A stretch of 15,740 nt of DNA from JACMOY01 sp046590855 (GTDB lineage Bacteria; Actinomycetota; Actinomycetes; Actinomycetales; Angustibacteraceae), in the NCBI GenBank assembly GCA_046590855.1, contig JBKJTJ010000105.1, positions 1-15,740 of the forward strand. Reading direction: 5' to 3'. Position numbers and translations under genes: made by a program. Positions 1-7,603 of this stretch are shown here, piece after piece (position 1 is the first letter of the stretch; each line of letters opens with the position of its first letter). A model generated the notes under the pieces. That model worked only from the letters and a program-made list of their open reading frames with translations. It did not search any database and was not told the DNA's origin.

Positions 1-9
1 GCCGGGACG

Positions 10-1431
10 TCACAGCCGGGCCCACGCCTCCGTCAGCACCCCGCGCAGCCGCTGCTCGATGTCGTCGAACTCCGGCTGGCCGATGATGATCGGCGGTGCG
101 AGCTGCACCACCGGGTCGCCGCGGTCGTCGGCGCGGCAGTACAGCCCGGCTTCGAACAGGGCCTTGGACAAGAACCCGCGCAGCAGCCGCTCGGACTCGT
201 CGTCGTCGAACGACTCGCGCGTGACCTTGTCCTTCACCAGCTCGATCCCGTAGAAGTACCCCTCGCCGCGGACGTCGCCGACGATGGGCAGGTCGAGCAG
301 CTTCTCGAGCGTGGCCCGAAAGCGCGGGGCGTTCTCGTGCACGTGGGCGACCAGGCCCTCGCGCTCGAAGGTGTCGAGGTTGGCCATCGCGACGGCCGCC
401 GACACCGGGTGCCCACCGAAGGTGTAGCCGTGCGGGAAGTACGTCGTGCCCTTCTTGTACGGCTCGAACAGCCGGTCCGAGGCGATCATGGCGCCGATGG
501 GGGAGTAGCCCGACGTCATGCCCTTGGCGCAGGTGATGATGTCGGGCACGTAGCCGAAGTCGTTGCAGGCGAAGATCTCGCCGATGCGGCCGAAGGCGCA
601 GATCGTCTCGTCGCTGACGAGCAGGACGTCGTTCTCGTCGCAGATCTCGCGGACCCGTTCGAAGTACCCGGGCGGCGGCGGGAAGCAGCCGCCGGAGTTC
701 TGCACCGGCTCGAGGAAGACCGCGGCGACGGAGTCGGCTCCCTCGAACTCGATCGCCTCGCCGATCCGGTCGGCGGCCCAGCGGCCGAACGCCTTGGCGT
801 CGTGGCGCAGGTGCTCGGGCGCGCGGTAGATGTTGGTGTTGGGAACCTTGTGGCCCCCGGGCACCAGCGGCTCGAACGGGATCTTGGCCTCGGGGATGCC
901 GGTGATCGACAAGGCCCCCTGGGGCGTGCCGTGGTACGCCACGCTGCGGCTGATCACCTTGTGCTTGGTGGGCTTGCCCATCAGCTTCCAGTACTGCTTG
1001 GCCAGCTTCCAGGCCGTCTCGACGGCCTCGCCACCACCGGTCGTGAAGAAGACGCGGTTCAGGTCGCCGGGGGCCTCGTGCGCGAGCCGCTCGGCCAGGT
1101 CGATCGCCGCCGGGTGGGCGTAGGACCACAGCGGGAAGAACGCCAGCTCGCTGGCCTGCTTGGCGGCCGCCTCGGCCAGCTCGGTGCGGCCGTGGCCGAC
1201 CTGGACGGTGAAGAGACCGGCCAGGCCGTCGATGTACTCGCGGCCCTGGGCGTCCCAGATCTTGTGGCCCTCACCGCGGACGATGACGGGCACCTGCCCG
1301 CCCTGCTCGTACGTCGAGTGGCGGGTGAAGTGCATCCACAGGTGGTCGCGGGCGGCGTCGGTGCGCAGCGTCCCACGCGGAGTGGTGTGGCCGTTGCCGT
1401 GGCCGGAGATGTCTTGCGGTGCGGTGGTCAT
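10..1431 (-). CDS. Class III (omega) aminotransferase, probable polyamine/putrescine aminotransferase
   Basis: A complete 473-residue PLP-dependent fold-type I aminotransferase, the usual length for the omega-aminotransferase class. The PLP lysine is K303 in the CAKGMTSGY motif. The aspartate that contacts the PLP ring nitrogen is D274 in SDETICAFGR, and the cofactor phosphate loop TTGGGEAVETAWK and the YHG motif are present. Members of this class move the terminal amine of putrescine, cadaverine, GABA or beta-alanine onto pyruvate or 2-oxoglutarate. The polyamine importer and aminobutyraldehyde-type dehydrogenases next door favour putrescine (SpuC/YgjG-like activity), giving 4-aminobutanal. 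It is cytoplasmic. The ATG overlaps the stop of the upstream Lrp-type gene as ATGA, so the two are probably translationally coupled. The enzyme class is certain; the substrate is inferred from context, and GABA or another omega-amino acid remains possible. Confidence 0.9.
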   Translation of the reverse strand: MTTAPQDISGHGNGHTTPRGTLRTDAARDHLWMHFTRHSTYEQGGQVPVIVRGEGHKIWDAQGREYIDGLAGLFTVQVGHGRTELAEAAAKQASELAFFPLWSYAHPAAIDLAERLAHEAPGDLNRVFFTTGGGEAVETAWKLAKQYWKLMGKPTKHKVISRSVAYHGTPQGALSITGIPEAKIPFEPLVPGGHKVPNTNIYRAPEHLRHDAKAFGRWAADRIGEAIEFEGADSVAAVFLEPVQNSGGCFPPPPGYFERVREICDENDVLLVSDETICAFGRIGEIFACNDFGYVPDIITCAKGMTSGYSPIGAMIASDRLFEPYKKGTTYFPHGYTFGGHPVSAAVAMANLDTFEREGLVAHVHENAPRFRATLEKLLDLPIVGDVRGEGYFYGIELVKDKVTRESFDDDESERLLRGFLSKALFEAGLYCRADDRGDPVVQLAPPIIIGQPEFDDIEQRLRGVLTEAWARL

Positions 1432-1898
1432 CGGGTTCCCCAGTTGTAGAGCTGCTTGCGGAGCTTGAGGTAGACGAACGTCTCGGTGCTGCGGACGCCC
1501 GCGATGGCGCGGATCTTGGTGCTGACGAGCTCGAGGAGCGCGTCGTCGTCCTCGCAGACGGCTTCGGCCAGCAGGTCGAAGCTGCCCGCGGTGATGACCA
1601 CGTAGTCGACCTCGGTCATCTCGGCCAACCGGTCGGCGACCTCCTGCAGGTCACCCTCGGCGCGGACGCCGATCATGGCCTGGCGGTGGAAGCCGACCTG
1701 GAGCGGGTCGGTCACGGCGACGATCTGCATGACGCCCTGGTCGAGCAGCCGCTGCACCCGCTGGCGCACCGCCGCCTCGGACAGGCCCACGGCCTTGCCG
1801 ATGGCGGCGTACGGCCGTCGGCCGTCAGCCTGCAGCTGCTCGATGATGCGCTTGGACACCTCGTCGAGCACGTGCGCAGGGCGCTCGCGTGTCGTCAC
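1428..1898 (-). CDS. Lrp/AsnC-family transcriptional regulator
   Basis: A 156-residue protein from the chosen GTG, the normal length for Lrp/AsnC regulators. The N-terminal winged helix-turn-helix has its HTH core at about residues 30-51 (YAAIGKAVGLSEAAVRQRV). A ligand-sensing RAM domain follows at about 65-150 with the family-typical VDYVVITAGSFDLLAEAVCED strand-loop pattern. These proteins form dimers and octamers and respond to amino acids or related amines. The GTG at 1898 is preferred because an AGGA lies 7 bases upstream of it. An in-frame GTG at 1922 would add eight residues but has no ribosome-binding site. The gene is divergent from the aldehyde dehydrogenase and overlaps the aminotransferase by four bases. 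It is therefore the likely local, probably autoregulated, controller of polyamine catabolism. The ligand is unknown. Confidence 0.9.
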   Translation of the reverse strand: MTTRERPAHVLDEVSKRIIEQLQADGRRPYAAIGKAVGLSEAAVRQRVQRLLDQGVMQIVAVTDPLQVGFHRQAMIGVRAEGDLQEVADRLAEMTEVDYVVITAGSFDLLAEAVCEDDDALLELVSTKIRAIAGVRSTETFVYLKLRKQLYNWGTR

Positions 1899-1905
1899 GT
1901 CTCGA

Positions 1906-1909
1906 TCCT
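1906..1909 (-). promoter_or_regulatory. Ribosome-binding site deciding the Lrp-type regulator start
   Basis: On the minus strand AGGA stands 7 bases before the GTG whose first base is 1898. The alternative GTG at 1922 has no purine-rich sequence at a suitable distance. This supports the shorter 156-residue protein. Confidence 0.5.
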
Positions 1910-1933
1910 GCCCTCTGTGCACCCGTGATGCAA

Positions 1934-1984
1934 GTGAATCCGTTGTTCACACCCGCTCCGAGTACCGATTCCAGCGGTTGTTCA
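1934..1984. promoter_or_regulatory. Candidate operator: inverted repeat plus paired GTTGTTCA repeats
   Basis: The octamer GTTGTTCA occurs twice in direct orientation, at 1942-1949 and 1977-1984, with starts 35 bases apart. The first copy also belongs to an inverted repeat, GTGAA (1934-1938), N7, TTCAC (1946-1950). Its 15-base core, TGAA-N7-TTCA, is about the size of a known Lrp/AsnC-family site. The second copy has only a degenerate partner arm and abuts the TTGACT candidate -35 box of the rightward dehydrogenase. The repeats are read directly from the sequence. That they bind the neighbouring Lrp-type protein is inference from location and symmetry. Confidence 0.45.
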
Positions 1985-1988
1985 GCAC

Positions 1989-2023
1989 TTGACTGTCGAT
2001 CCCGTCCACGGGGCCGGTAGGGT
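1989..2023 (+). promoter_or_regulatory. Candidate promoter of the rightward catabolic genes
   Basis: TTGACT at 1989-1994 resembles a sigma-70-type -35 box. TAGGGT at 2018-2023 fits the actinobacterial TANNNT -10 pattern and would start transcription near 2030, about 38 bases before the GTG of the first dehydrogenase. The 23-base spacing is too long for a classic pair. The two boxes may therefore not belong together, or the promoter may rely on the -10 and an activator. Confidence 0.35.
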
Positions 2024-2067
2024 CCACTGGACGCCACCCGAGCACGTGACCCGATGGAGCCCCGCCC

Positions 2068-3519
2068 GTGAGCGAGCAGACCACCCCCCGGCAGCTGCGC
2101 AACTTCGTCAACGGTGGGTACGTCGACACCGTCGGCGACGCCGTCACCGACCTGGTAGACCCCTCGACCGCGTCCGTCGTCGCCCACGCGCCGATCTCGG
2201 GCGCGCAGGACGTCGACCATGCGTACTCCGCCGCTGCCGCCGCCTTCGAGACCTGGGGCCAGACCACCCCCAGCGAGCGCCAGCACGCCCTGCTCAAGCT
2301 CGCCGACGCGCTGGAGGCCCGTTCGGACGAGCTCGTCCACCTCGAGGCGCAGAACACCGGTAAGCCCTGGGCGCTGACGGCGAGCGAGGAGATCCCGCCG
2401 ATGGTCGACCAGGTGCGCTTCTTCGCCGGCGCCGCCCGCGTCCTCGAGGGCCGCGCCGCGGGCGAGTACCTCGCCGGGCACACCTCGTGGATCCGGCGCG
2501 AGCCCATCGGCGTCATCGGCCAGGTGACCCCCTGGAACTACCCGATGATGATGGCGGTCTGGAAGTTCGCCCCGGCGCTGGCCGCGGGCAACACCGTCGT
2601 CCTCAAGCCGAGCGACACCACGCCCGAGACCACGCTGCTGATGGCCGAGATCGCCGCCGAGTTCCTGCCGCCGGGGGTGTTCAACGTGATCACCGGCGAC
2701 CGCGACACCGGGCGCGCGCTGGTCGAGCACCCGACCCCGGCGATGGTCTCGATCACCGGGTCGGTTCGGGCTGGGATGCAGGTCGCCGAGATGGCCTCGC
2801 GCGACGTCAAGCGGGTGCACCTCGAGCTCGGGGGCAAGGCGCCGGTCGTGGTGTTCGACGACGCCGACGTCGAGGCCGCTGCCGAGGCGATCGCCGTCGC
2901 CGGGTACTTCAACGCCGGCCAGGACTGCACCGCCGCCACCCGCGTGCTCGTCGGGCCGCGCGTGCACGACGACTTCGTGGCCGCCCTCGCCGAGCAGGCG
3001 CGGTCCGCGCGCGTCGGTCTGCCGGACGACGAGGACGCGCTGCTCGGCCCGGTCAACAACGCGAACCAGCTGGCGCACGTCTCGGGGTTCATCGACCGCC
3101 TGCCCGACCACGCCCGCGTCGCCGCCGGCGGCGCTCGGGCCAGCGCGCTCGGAGCCGGCTTCTACTGGCAGCCCACCGTCGTCGACGGGCTGCACCAGGA
3201 CGACGAGGCGATCCAGAACGAGATCTTCGGGCCGGTCATCACCGTGCAGCGGTTCACCGACGAGGCGCAGGCGCTGGCCTGGGCCAACGGCGTGCAGTAC
3301 GGCCTGGCGTCCTCGGTGTGGACCAAGGACTTCGGCAAGGCGATGCGGATGTCCAAGAAGCTGGACTTCGGCTGCGTGTGGATCAACACCCACATCCCCC
3401 TGGTCGCCGAGATGCCGCACGGCGGGTTCAAGCACAGCGGCTACGGCAAGGACCTGTCGATGTACGGGTTCGAGGACTACACCCGGATCAAGCACGTCAT
3501 GGCCAACCTGGACAGCTGA
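2068..3519 (+). CDS. Aldehyde dehydrogenase, probable gamma-aminobutyraldehyde dehydrogenase (PatD-like)
   Basis: A complete 483-residue NAD(P)-dependent aldehyde dehydrogenase. The oxyanion asparagine is N157 (TPWNYP), the general-base glutamate is E253 (LELGGKAP) and the nucleophilic cysteine is C287 (GQDCTAATR). The C-terminal stretch EMPHGGFKHSGYGKDLSMYG followed by YTRIKHVM resembles E. coli PatD/YdcW, which oxidises 4-aminobutanal to GABA. It would take the aldehyde made by the aminotransferase or FAD oxidase in this locus. The GTG start has GGAG at 2056-2059, eight bases upstream. It is the first gene rightward from the divergent control region. Enzyme class is very secure; the aminobutyraldehyde substrate is inferred from the tail motif and neighbours. 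Confidence 0.9.
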   Translation: MSEQTTPRQLRNFVNGGYVDTVGDAVTDLVDPSTASVVAHAPISGAQDVDHAYSAAAAAFETWGQTTPSERQHALLKLADALEARSDELVHLEAQNTGKPWALTASEEIPPMVDQVRFFAGAARVLEGRAAGEYLAGHTSWIRREPIGVIGQVTPWNYPMMMAVWKFAPALAAGNTVVLKPSDTTPETTLLMAEIAAEFLPPGVFNVITGDRDTGRALVEHPTPAMVSITGSVRAGMQVAEMASRDVKRVHLELGGKAPVVVFDDADVEAAAEAIAVAGYFNAGQDCTAATRVLVGPRVHDDFVAALAEQARSARVGLPDDEDALLGPVNNANQLAHVSGFIDRLPDHARVAAGGARASALGAGFYWQPTVVDGLHQDDEAIQNEIFGPVITVQRFTDEAQALAWANGVQYGLASSVWTKDFGKAMRMSKKLDFGCVWINTHIPLVAEMPHGGFKHSGYGKDLSMYGFEDYTRIKHVMANLDS

Positions 3520-3533
3520 CACCCCGTTTTGGT

Positions 3534-3576
3534 CACGATTTCGTCGCGCTCCGCGCTCGGCACGGACGAGATCGTG
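3534..3576. terminator. Strong hairpin between the two dehydrogenase genes (terminator, attenuator or REP-like palindrome)
   Basis: Arms at 3534-3545 and 3565-3576 pair over 12 bases with a single G-U wobble across a 19-base loop. The loop itself contains GCGC-TCC-GCGC. The hairpin starts 14 bases after the upstream stop codon. No T-run follows on either strand, so it is not a classical intrinsic terminator, although actinobacterial terminators often lack one. A partial terminator or mRNA-stabilising element, or a dispersed genomic palindrome, are all possible. Confidence 0.45.
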
Positions 3577-3580
3577 CGCA

Positions 3581-3602
3581 GTGCCTTGTTGGCACCGCGG
3601 TG
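3581..3602. repeat. Small secondary hairpin and palindrome
   Basis: GTGCC-TTGTT-GGCAC (3581-3595) is a perfect 5-bp stem with a 5-base loop. It runs into the perfect 10-base palindrome CACCGCGGTG (3593-3602). Together with the larger hairpin just upstream, most of this 152-base gap can fold. Function is unknown. Confidence 0.35.
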
Positions 3603-3660
3603 CGGTGCGAGGATCGGCCCAGTCGGCGGCCAGCAGGTCGTCGGCACGTCACGAGCAGTC

Positions 3661-3666
3661 GGGAGG
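3661..3666 (+). promoter_or_regulatory. Ribosome-binding site deciding the second dehydrogenase start
   Basis: GGGAGG stands 5 bases before the GTG at 3672, a strong Shine-Dalgarno match. It fixes the start far inside a much longer open frame that runs in from 2487. An in-frame GTG at 3666 overlaps this site and is less likely. Confidence 0.7.
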
Positions 3667-3671
3667 TGCGC

Positions 3672-5171
3672 GTGGACCAGCAGGTGAGCGGGCACCAGTG
3701 GATCGACGGAGCGCGCCGTCACGGGACCGGCGGTGAGCACGACGTCGTCGACCCGGCGACCGGCGAGCCCGTGGCCAGGGTGCGGCTCGCGACCGATGTG
3801 GACGTCGACGCCGCGGTCGCGGCCGCCCGTCGCGCCCAGCCCGGATGGGGTTCGGCCACGCCCGCCGAGCGCTCCGGGGTCCTGCACCGGCTGGCCACCG
3901 AGCTCGACGCGGCCGCCGAGCAGCTGGCCCTCACCGAGACCTCGCAGACCGGCAAGCCGATCCGGCTGTGCCGCGAGTTCGACGTCCCCGGCACGGTCGA
4001 CAACGCGAGCTTCTTCGCGGGCGCGGCGCGGATGCTCGAGGGCCGGGCCACCGGCGAGTACTCGCCCGACCACACCTCCGGCGTCCGACGCGAGCCGGTC
4101 GGCGTCGTGGGGTCGATCGCCCCGTGGAACTACCCGCTGCAGATGGCCGGCTGGAAGGTGCTGCCCGCGCTGGCCGCCGGCAACGCCGTCGTGCTCAAGC
4201 CCAGTGAGCTCACGCCGCTCACCGCGCTCGCCCTGGCCGAGGCGGCCACGGCCGCCGGCCTCCCGGACGGGCTGATGGGCGTCGTCGTCGGCACCGGCCC
4301 GGACGCCGGCGAGCACCTGATCGCCCACCCCGACGTGGCGATGGTGTCGTTCACCGGCAGCTCGGCCGTCGGACGCCGGGTCATGGGCCTGGCGGCTGCG
4401 AGCTCCAAGCGGGTGCACCTGGAGCTTGGGGGCAAGGCGCCGTTCGTCGTCCACGACGACGCCGACCTCGAAGCGGCCGTGCACGGCGCGGTGGCCGGTG
4501 CCCTGATCAACAGCGGCCAGGACTGCACCGCGGCGACGCGCGCGATCGTGCACCGGTCGCTGGTCGATGACTTCGTAGGCGGCGTCGCCGACCTGATGGC
4601 CTGCGTCCGGCTGGGCGACCCCTACGACGAGGCGACCGACCAGGGCCCGCTGGTCAGCCACGCCCACCGCGACCGGGTGGCCGCCCACGTCGAGGCGGCA
4701 CGCAGCTGGGGAGCCAAGGTCGTCTGCGGTGGCCGCGAGCCCGGCGGTGCGCTCACCCGCGGCGCCTACTACGAGCCCACCCTGGTCACCGGCATCGACG
4801 TCACGGCACCGATCTGGCGCGACGAGGTGTTCGGACCGGTCCTGGTCGTCCTGGCCTTCGACACCGACGACGAGGCGATCGACCTGGCCAACGACACGCC
4901 GTACGGGCTGGCCGCCTCGGTCTGGACCCGCGACGTCGTGCGCGCCCACCGGGCCACCCGCGACATCCGGGCCGGCTGCGTCTGGGTCAACGACCACATC
5001 CCGATCGTCAGCGAGATGCCGCACGGCGGCGTCAAGGCGTCGGGATTCGGCAAGGACATGAGCGTGTACTCGCTGGAGGAGTACACGAGCGTCAAGCACG
5101 TGATGACCGACATCACCGGCGTCGCGCGAAAACCCTGGCACCGCACCGTCTTCGGCCGTCCACCCGCCTGA
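3672..5171 (+). CDS. Second aldehyde dehydrogenase (aminoaldehyde dehydrogenase family)
   Basis: A 499-residue NAD(P)-dependent aldehyde dehydrogenase from the GTG with a strong ribosome-binding site. The catalytic set is intact: N153 (APWNYP), E251 (LELGGKAP) and C285 (GQDCTAATR). It is clearly paralogous to the upstream dehydrogenase, sharing the GQDCTAATR centre and a tail of the form EMPHGG-K-SG-GKDMSVYSLEEYTSVKHVM. It differs across most of its length and has about 20 extra C-terminal residues (TDITGVARKPWHRTVFGRP). The family suggests oxidation of 4-aminobutanal, 3-aminopropanal or a similar aminoaldehyde to the omega-amino acid. The importer begins 34 bases downstream, so this gene probably heads or joins the transporter operon. 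How substrates are divided between the two paralogs cannot be read from the sequence. Confidence 0.9.
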   Translation: MDQQVSGHQWIDGARRHGTGGEHDVVDPATGEPVARVRLATDVDVDAAVAAARRAQPGWGSATPAERSGVLHRLATELDAAAEQLALTETSQTGKPIRLCREFDVPGTVDNASFFAGAARMLEGRATGEYSPDHTSGVRREPVGVVGSIAPWNYPLQMAGWKVLPALAAGNAVVLKPSELTPLTALALAEAATAAGLPDGLMGVVVGTGPDAGEHLIAHPDVAMVSFTGSSAVGRRVMGLAAASSKRVHLELGGKAPFVVHDDADLEAAVHGAVAGALINSGQDCTAATRAIVHRSLVDDFVGGVADLMACVRLGDPYDEATDQGPLVSHAHRDRVAAHVEAARSWGAKVVCGGREPGGALTRGAYYEPTLVTGIDVTAPIWRDEVFGPVLVVLAFDTDDEAIDLANDTPYGLAASVWTRDVVRAHRATRDIRAGCVWVNDHIPIVSEMPHGGVKASGFGKDMSVYSLEEYTSVKHVMTDITGVARKPWHRTVFGRPPA

Positions 5172-5205
5172 CCCGTCGTCACCCCACCGAGAGGACCCAC
5201 CCCCG

Positions 5206-6450
5206 ATGAGCGACCGCACCCGACCCCGCCTGTCACCTGAGGCAGCAGCCATCGTGCGCGCGCAGCTGTCCCGGCGATCCGTCCTCGGCGCCGCGGGCGC
5301 GCTCGGCCTCGGAGCGCTCGCTGCTTGCGGAACCGCCGGGACTCCTGGGACCAGCTCGACCGCCGGCGCGGGGGGTTCGGCCGGTGCCGCCGGACCCACG
5401 GCGGCCACCGACGCGTCCGACACCGACAAGAAGGTGAACTGGGCGAACTGGACCCTCTATCTGGACTACGACGACAAGACCAAGAAGTACCCGACGCTCG
5501 AGGCGTTCCAGAAGGAGTCGGGCATCACGGCGACCTACGCCGAGGACATCGAGGACAACGACAGCTACTACGGCAAGGTGTCGGGACAGCTGAAGAACGG
5601 CCAGGACATCGGCAAGGACATCATGGTCCTGACCGACTGGATGGCGGCCCGGGTCATCCGCCAGGGGTACGTCCAGAAGCTCGACGACGCCGCGATCCCG
5701 AACAAGAAGAACATCGCCAAGGCCTACGCGAGCCCCGACTACGATCCGAACCGCGAGCACTCGCTCACCTGGCAGGGCGGTTTCGCCGGTATCGCGTGGA
5801 ACAAGGAGAAGGTGCCCGGCGGCCTCAAGAGCGTCGCCGACCTGTGGAAGCCCGAGCTCAAGGGACGGGTCGAGGTGCTCACCGAGATGCGCGACACGAT
5901 CGGGCTGATCATGGGCTCGCAGGGCGTCGACTTCTCGGGCGACTTCACCGACGACCAGTTCATGGCCGGCATCGACGAGCTGCAGAAGCAGGTCAGCAGC
6001 GGTCAGATCCGCTCGGTGAAGGGCAACTCCTACAAGGAGGACCTCATCTCGGGGGACGCGCTGGCGGTGATCGGCTGGTCGGGTGACATCACCCAGATCA
6101 ACTTCGAGAACGACGACAAGTGGGGGTTCGCCCTGCCCGACTCCGGCGGCACGCTGTGGGCCGACAACATGCTCATCCCGATCGGGTCGCCGCACAAGAA
6201 GAACGCCGAGACCCTGATGAGCTACTACTACGACCCGAAGGTGGCCGCCGAGGTCGCGGCCTACGTGAACTACATCTGCCCCGTCGAGGGGGCGCAGGCC
6301 GAGATGGAGAAGATCGACCCCGAGCTGGCCAAGAACCCCTACATCTTCCCCGACGCGGCGTTCCTCGCCGGCGCTAAGCAGTTCCGCACCCTGACGCCCC
6401 AGCAGGAGACGAAGTACGCCTCCGCCTTCCAGACGGTACTGGGCAACTGA
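5206..6450 (+). CDS. potD: Polyamine ABC transporter substrate-binding lipoprotein (PotD-like)
   Basis: A 414-residue extracellular solute-binding protein. The N-terminus has a twin-arginine motif (SRRSVL, R23-R24), a hydrophobic stretch of about 15 residues, and the lipobox LAAC with C41 as the lipidated cysteine. It is therefore expected to leave by the Tat pathway already folded and to be anchored to the outer face of the membrane. A Gly/Ala/Ser/Thr-rich linker (about 42-70) precedes a PotD-type domain that starts KVNWANWTLYLDY and includes the DIMVLTDWMAAR segment. It would capture putrescine, spermidine or related polyamines. GAGAGGA at 5189-5195 precedes the ATG. The ATPase and two permeases follow immediately. 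Family assignment is strong; polyamine rather than another cationic ligand is inferred from the enzymes around it. Confidence 0.88.
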   Translation: MSDRTRPRLSPEAAAIVRAQLSRRSVLGAAGALGLGALAACGTAGTPGTSSTAGAGGSAGAAGPTAATDASDTDKKVNWANWTLYLDYDDKTKKYPTLEAFQKESGITATYAEDIEDNDSYYGKVSGQLKNGQDIGKDIMVLTDWMAARVIRQGYVQKLDDAAIPNKKNIAKAYASPDYDPNREHSLTWQGGFAGIAWNKEKVPGGLKSVADLWKPELKGRVEVLTEMRDTIGLIMGSQGVDFSGDFTDDQFMAGIDELQKQVSSGQIRSVKGNSYKEDLISGDALAVIGWSGDITQINFENDDKWGFALPDSGGTLWADNMLIPIGSPHKKNAETLMSYYYDPKVAAEVAAYVNYICPVEGAQAEMEKIDPELAKNPYIFPDAAFLAGAKQFRTLTPQQETKYASAFQTVLGN

Positions 6451-6451
6451 C

Positions 6452-7600
6452 GTGGCAGTGGACGAGCCGGCGGCCGGGGCGGACCTGCGGCTGGCCGACG
6501 TCACCAAGCGGTTCGGGGACTTCGTCGCGGTCGACGACCTGACGCTGACCATCCCGGCCGGCTCGTTCTTCGCCCTGCTCGGGCCCTCGGGCTGCGGCAA
6601 GACCACGACCCTGCGGATGGTCGCGGGACTCGAGGAGCCGACGTCCGGCAGCATCTTCCTGGGCGAGCGCGACGTCACGTACGCCAAGCCGTACCAGCGC
6701 GAGGTCAACACGGTCTTCCAGAACTACGCGCTGTTCCCGCACCTGGACATCTTCGAGAACGTCGCCTTCGGGCTGCGCCGGCGCAAGGTCAAGGACGTCA
6801 CCGAGCGCGTCGAGGCGGTGCTCGAGCTGGTCGAGCTGGCGCACCTCGCGCGGCGCAGGCCCGGCCAGCTCTCGGGCGGCCAGCAGCAGCGCATCGCGCT
6901 CGCTCGCGCGGTCGTCAACCGGCCGTCGGTGCTGCTGCTCGACGAGCCGCTGGGTGCCCTTGACCTGAAGCTGCGACGCGGTATGCAGCTTGAGCTCAAG
7001 CGGATCCAGCTCGAGGTGGGCCTGACGTTCGTGCACGTGACGCACGACCAGGAGGAGGCCATGACCATGGCCGACACCATCGCGGTCATGAACGCCGGGC
7101 GGATCGAGCAGCTGGGTAGTCCGGCCGAGCTGTACGAGTCGCCCAACACGACCTTCGTCGCCAACTTCCTGGGCCAGTCCAACCTCGTCGCGGGCACCGT
7201 GACCGGCCGGTCCGGCGCTGACGTCGAGGTTGAGGTGGCCGGACGTCGGGTCGCGCTGGCGACACGGCGCAACCGGGCCCAGGGGGACGACCTGCTGATC
7301 GGTGTGCGGCCCGAGAAGATCGCGCTGCTGGCCGCGTCCGACCCGGTGCCGGCCAACCTGAACCGCCTTGACGGCGGGGTCGTCACCGACGCGAGCTTCA
7401 CCGGGGTCTCGACCCAGTACCTCGTGCAGATGCCCTGGGGGCAGACGCTCACGGTCTTCAGCCAGAACCTCGGTGTGGGTGGGGTGGTGGCTCCCGGCAC
7501 GCCGGTGACGCTGGCCTGGGAGCCGGCGCACACCTTCGCCCTCGAGGGCGATGCAGCGGCAGGCTCGCAGGTCGAGGACGCGCTGGCCGGGGTGGGCTGA
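6452..7600 (+). CDS. potA: Polyamine ABC transporter ATP-binding protein (PotA-like)
   Basis: A 382-residue ABC importer ATPase of the PotA/MalK type. Every nucleotide-binding motif is intact: Walker A GPSGCGKTT (44-52), Q-loop FQNYALFPHL, signature LSGGQQQ (from L140), Walker B LLLDEP (D164, E165) and the switch histidine H198 in VTHDQEEAMTMAD. From roughly residue 240 onward a C-terminal regulatory domain of the TOBE type follows, including GVRPEKIALL. It powers uptake by the adjacent permeases at the inner membrane face. The GTG start lies one base after the stop of the binding-protein gene and has no strong ribosome-binding site of its own, which suggests coupled translation. Confidence 0.92.
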   Translation: MAVDEPAAGADLRLADVTKRFGDFVAVDDLTLTIPAGSFFALLGPSGCGKTTTLRMVAGLEEPTSGSIFLGERDVTYAKPYQREVNTVFQNYALFPHLDIFENVAFGLRRRKVKDVTERVEAVLELVELAHLARRRPGQLSGGQQQRIALARAVVNRPSVLLLDEPLGALDLKLRRGMQLELKRIQLEVGLTFVHVTHDQEEAMTMADTIAVMNAGRIEQLGSPAELYESPNTTFVANFLGQSNLVAGTVTGRSGADVEVEVAGRRVALATRRNRAQGDDLLIGVRPEKIALLAASDPVPANLNRLDGGVVTDASFTGVSTQYLVQMPWGQTLTVFSQNLGVGGVVAPGTPVTLAWEPAHTFALEGDAAAGSQVEDALAGVG

Positions 7601-7603
7601 GCC

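Noticed and set aside
2043..2048. CACGTG palindrome before the first dehydrogenase as an operator
   Set aside because: A six-base palindrome of this composition is common in GC-rich DNA, and nothing else supports it.
1825..3522. Long minus-strand open frame (565 codons) opposite the first dehydrogenase
   Set aside because: It is antisense to a gene with full catalytic motifs. Its translation is low-complexity Gly/Val/Arg/Asp-rich with no recognisable domain, as expected where codons end almost always in G or C.
2487..3671. N-terminal extension of the second dehydrogenase frame, open from 2487
   Set aside because: This part overlaps the first dehydrogenase in another frame and reads as Arg-rich low-complexity sequence. 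The real start is the GTG at 3672 with GGGAGG just upstream.
3477..5429. Minus-strand open frame (650 codons) opposite the second dehydrogenase
   Set aside because: It is a shadow of a well-supported gene, with repetitive Ala/Gly/Val/Arg composition and no conserved motif. It also crosses a gene boundary.
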